Assembly (NCBI GenBank): GCA_023138875.1 | Contig: JAGLOO010000004.1 | Span: forward strand, 1 to 64,000 | DNA: 64,000 bases | From: Bacteroidales bacterium | GTDB taxonomy: Bacteria > Bacteroidota > Bacteroidia > Bacteroidales > GCA-2748055 | Reading direction: 5' to 3' | In this document: positions 62,940 through 64,000 of the stretch, one piece after another | How the letters are laid out: the number at the start of each line of letters is the position of its first letter | Numbering within the stretch: the first letter of the stretch is position 1 | Made by a program: the position numbers and the translations under genes | Notes under the pieces: model-generated | Seen by the model: only the letters and a program-made list of their open reading frames with translations | The model's database searches: none | Told to the model about the DNA's origin: nothing

Positions 62940-63269
62940 ATGGCTAAAAAGAAAACTAAAACATACACCTTAGAGGAATTGACCGACAAATATATTGGAG
63001 AAAAAGGGACTTCAAAAAGAGAGCAATTCGAATTTGACCTAAAATTAGATGTACTTGGAGATATGATTAAACATGCCAGAAAAGAGCAGCATCTGACTCA
63101 AGATCAACTTGGACAACTAGTAGGAGTTCAAAAAGCACAGATATCAAAGATTGAGAATAATACTAAAGATGTAAGATTTTCGACAGTTTTAAGAGTTTTT
63201 GAAGCATTAAAAGTAAAAGTTAAAATGACTGTTGAGTTTGATCCGAAATCACATCTTGAAATAGCATAA
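62940..63269 (+). CDS. XRE-family antitoxin (cassette 4)
   Basis: 109 residues. The HTH lies at about 42-95 (LGDMIKHARKEQHLTQDQLG, VQKAQISKIENNTKDVRFST), with an N-terminal FEFDLKLD stretch shared in kind with the HigA-like protein at 11.6 kb. It neutralises the toxin and represses the operon. Confidence 0.88.
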   Translation: MAKKKTKTYTLEELTDKYIGEKGTSKREQFEFDLKLDVLGDMIKHARKEQHLTQDQLGQLVGVQKAQISKIENNTKDVRFSTVLRVFEALKVKVKMTVEFDPKSHLEIA

Positions 63270-63276
63270 AGAAAAA

Positions 63277-63420
63277 GCAACTACCTACAACAGCAAGTAA
63301 ATAACATTGGCGGTGAGGTAGTTAACTAAAAAGAAATTAGTAATTTTGGAATGTAATAATACTAATAAAATGTTGTAGGTAAATCCGCCAACGATTTTTT
63401 ACTTGCGAAACGTTGTAGCC
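63277..63420 (+). repeat. attC-like site 4
   Basis: The left arm GCAACTACCTACAAC (63277-63291) is the reverse complement of the start of cassette 4 (62515-62529) at 14 of 15 bases. Inner arms are GCAAGTAAA (63293-63301) with TTTACTTGC (63398-63406), and GGCGG (63309-63313) with CCGCC (63385-63389). It ends GCGAAACG|TTGTAGCC (63412/63413), nearly the same right end as site 2. Confidence 0.85.
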
Positions 63421-63628
63421 AATGCTTGAGTAATACCCATTTCCAAATCATGGATCCCAGGAGCTTGGTGAAGGATTGGAAAATAAGATCAAGAAAGACG
63501 GAGGACTAAAATGAGGAGGTGGTTTTGAAAACAATGAGAAAGAAAATATTAATGATTCTTGAAAAAACCGATACATCAGATAGGGCAAGAGTTATCGGAA
63601 ATAAACTTGATCCAAAGATAATAGCACT

Positions 63629-64000
63629 GTGAAAAAACTGGAAATACAGATTAGTCAAATAGCACCATGCGGTGGAAATTGTATAATTTGTATGAGCTAT
63701 CTTAAGAAAGAGAATGGTTGTCCAGGTTGTAGGGAAGGCAATGAAAATAAACCAAAGGCTTGTATCAGATGTCGAATAAAAAACTGTGATGAGCTTGTAA
63801 ATAATAATTTTGTTTATTGCTATGAGTGTAGCAAATTCCCATGTACAAGAATGAAGCAATTAGATAACCGTTATCAAAGGAATTATAACTTCAGTATGAT
63901 TGAAAATCTGATCAGTATTGAAAAGCACGGAATAGATAGTTTTATCCAAAATGAAACGAAAAGATGGATTTGCTCAAAATGTGGTGGAATAATAAGTGTG
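63629..64000 (+). CDS. DUF3795-like cysteine-rich protein (cassette 5, incomplete)
   Basis: 124 codons from GTG 63629, running off the window. ISQIAPCGGNCIICMSYLKK, CPGCREGN and then ACIRCRIKNCD, CYECSKFPCTRMKQLD form the Cys-rich zinc-binding pattern of DUF3795 proteins (unknown function). A second Cys pair (WICSKCGG) begins near the edge. A 33-codon open frame (ATG 63535) ends at the GTG start and may be translationally coupled, or be a remnant. The rest of 63421-63534 shows nothing clear. Confidence 0.75.
   Translation, partial: MKKLEIQISQIAPCGGNCIICMSYLKKENGCPGCREGNENKPKACIRCRIKNCDELVNNNFVYCYECSKFPCTRMKQLDNRYQRNYNFSMIENLISIEKHGIDSFIQNETKRWICSKCGGIISV

Larger units (their letters stand above)
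60421..64000 (+). mobile_element. Integron-like gene cassette array (five cassettes, last incomplete)
   Basis: Cassettes lie at 60421-60920, 60921-61793, 61794-62515, 62516-63412 and from 63413 on. Each complete cassette holds one + strand gene or gene pair and ends in an attC-like inverted repeat. In each, the left arm is the reverse complement of the first bases of the same cassette: 13 of 15, 18 of 19, about 7 of 9, and 14 of 15 bases for cassettes 1-4. Junctions read CG|TT (AG|TT at the first). Such self-matching arises when attC is re-formed by circularisation, the mark of integron cassettes. Confidence 0.8.

Overview
The window looks like a chromosome segment of a Bacteroidota bacterium, probably of the Bacteroidales/Marinilabiliales group. 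Evidence: a SusC/SusD pair, a type IX secretion sorting domain, many LytS/LytTR two-component systems, TAnnTTTG promoter boxes, almost no Shine-Dalgarno sequences, and housekeeping genes (recA, miaA, smpB, uvrA, clpS, floA) of that type. All family names come from reading translated motifs; no search was run.

Layout. 0-3.5 kb is a decayed area: IS remnants, a T9SS-secreted protein, a broken AntA/AntB antirepressor and tRNA-Pro. 3.7-11.3 kb holds a membrane LytTR regulator, a methyltransferase, a secreted TIM-barrel isomerase, a LytS/LytTR pair and a secreted oxidoreductase/DUF6807 pair. 11.4-23.5 kb is an accessory region in which truncated copies of the 3' end of one cupin gene lie between unrelated modules: HigBA, YefM/YoeB, a DUF234-type ATPase, an NtrC/kinase pair with an FtsX-like permease, and small mobile-type genes. 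The intact cupin gene is at the right end. 23.7-30.2 kb holds tRNA-Ser, two paralogous small secreted proteins and three LytS-type kinases (one a pseudokinase) with one LytTR regulator. 30.2-36.7 kb holds SusD, SusC and a sodium/solute symporter. 37-59.3 kb is mostly core: nfeD-floA, clpS, two SPOR proteins, recA, miaA (carrying a palindromic insertion), a TonB receptor, smpB, a LOG protein, uvrA, a lytic transglycosylase, an ECF sigma factor with a barrel-fused partner, and a serpin.

59.3-64 kb is an integron-like cassette array. A C-terminally broken XerC/IntI-like tyrosine recombinase is followed, in the same orientation, by at least five cassettes: a DUF3784 membrane protein, a GNAT acetyltransferase, a methyltransferase, a RelE/XRE toxin-antitoxin and a DUF3795 protein. 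The four complete cassettes each end in an attC-like inverted repeat. In each, the left arm of that repeat is the reverse complement of the first bases of the same cassette, as expected of a circularising integron cassette. This array and the cupin-junction series are the two most interesting structures in the window.
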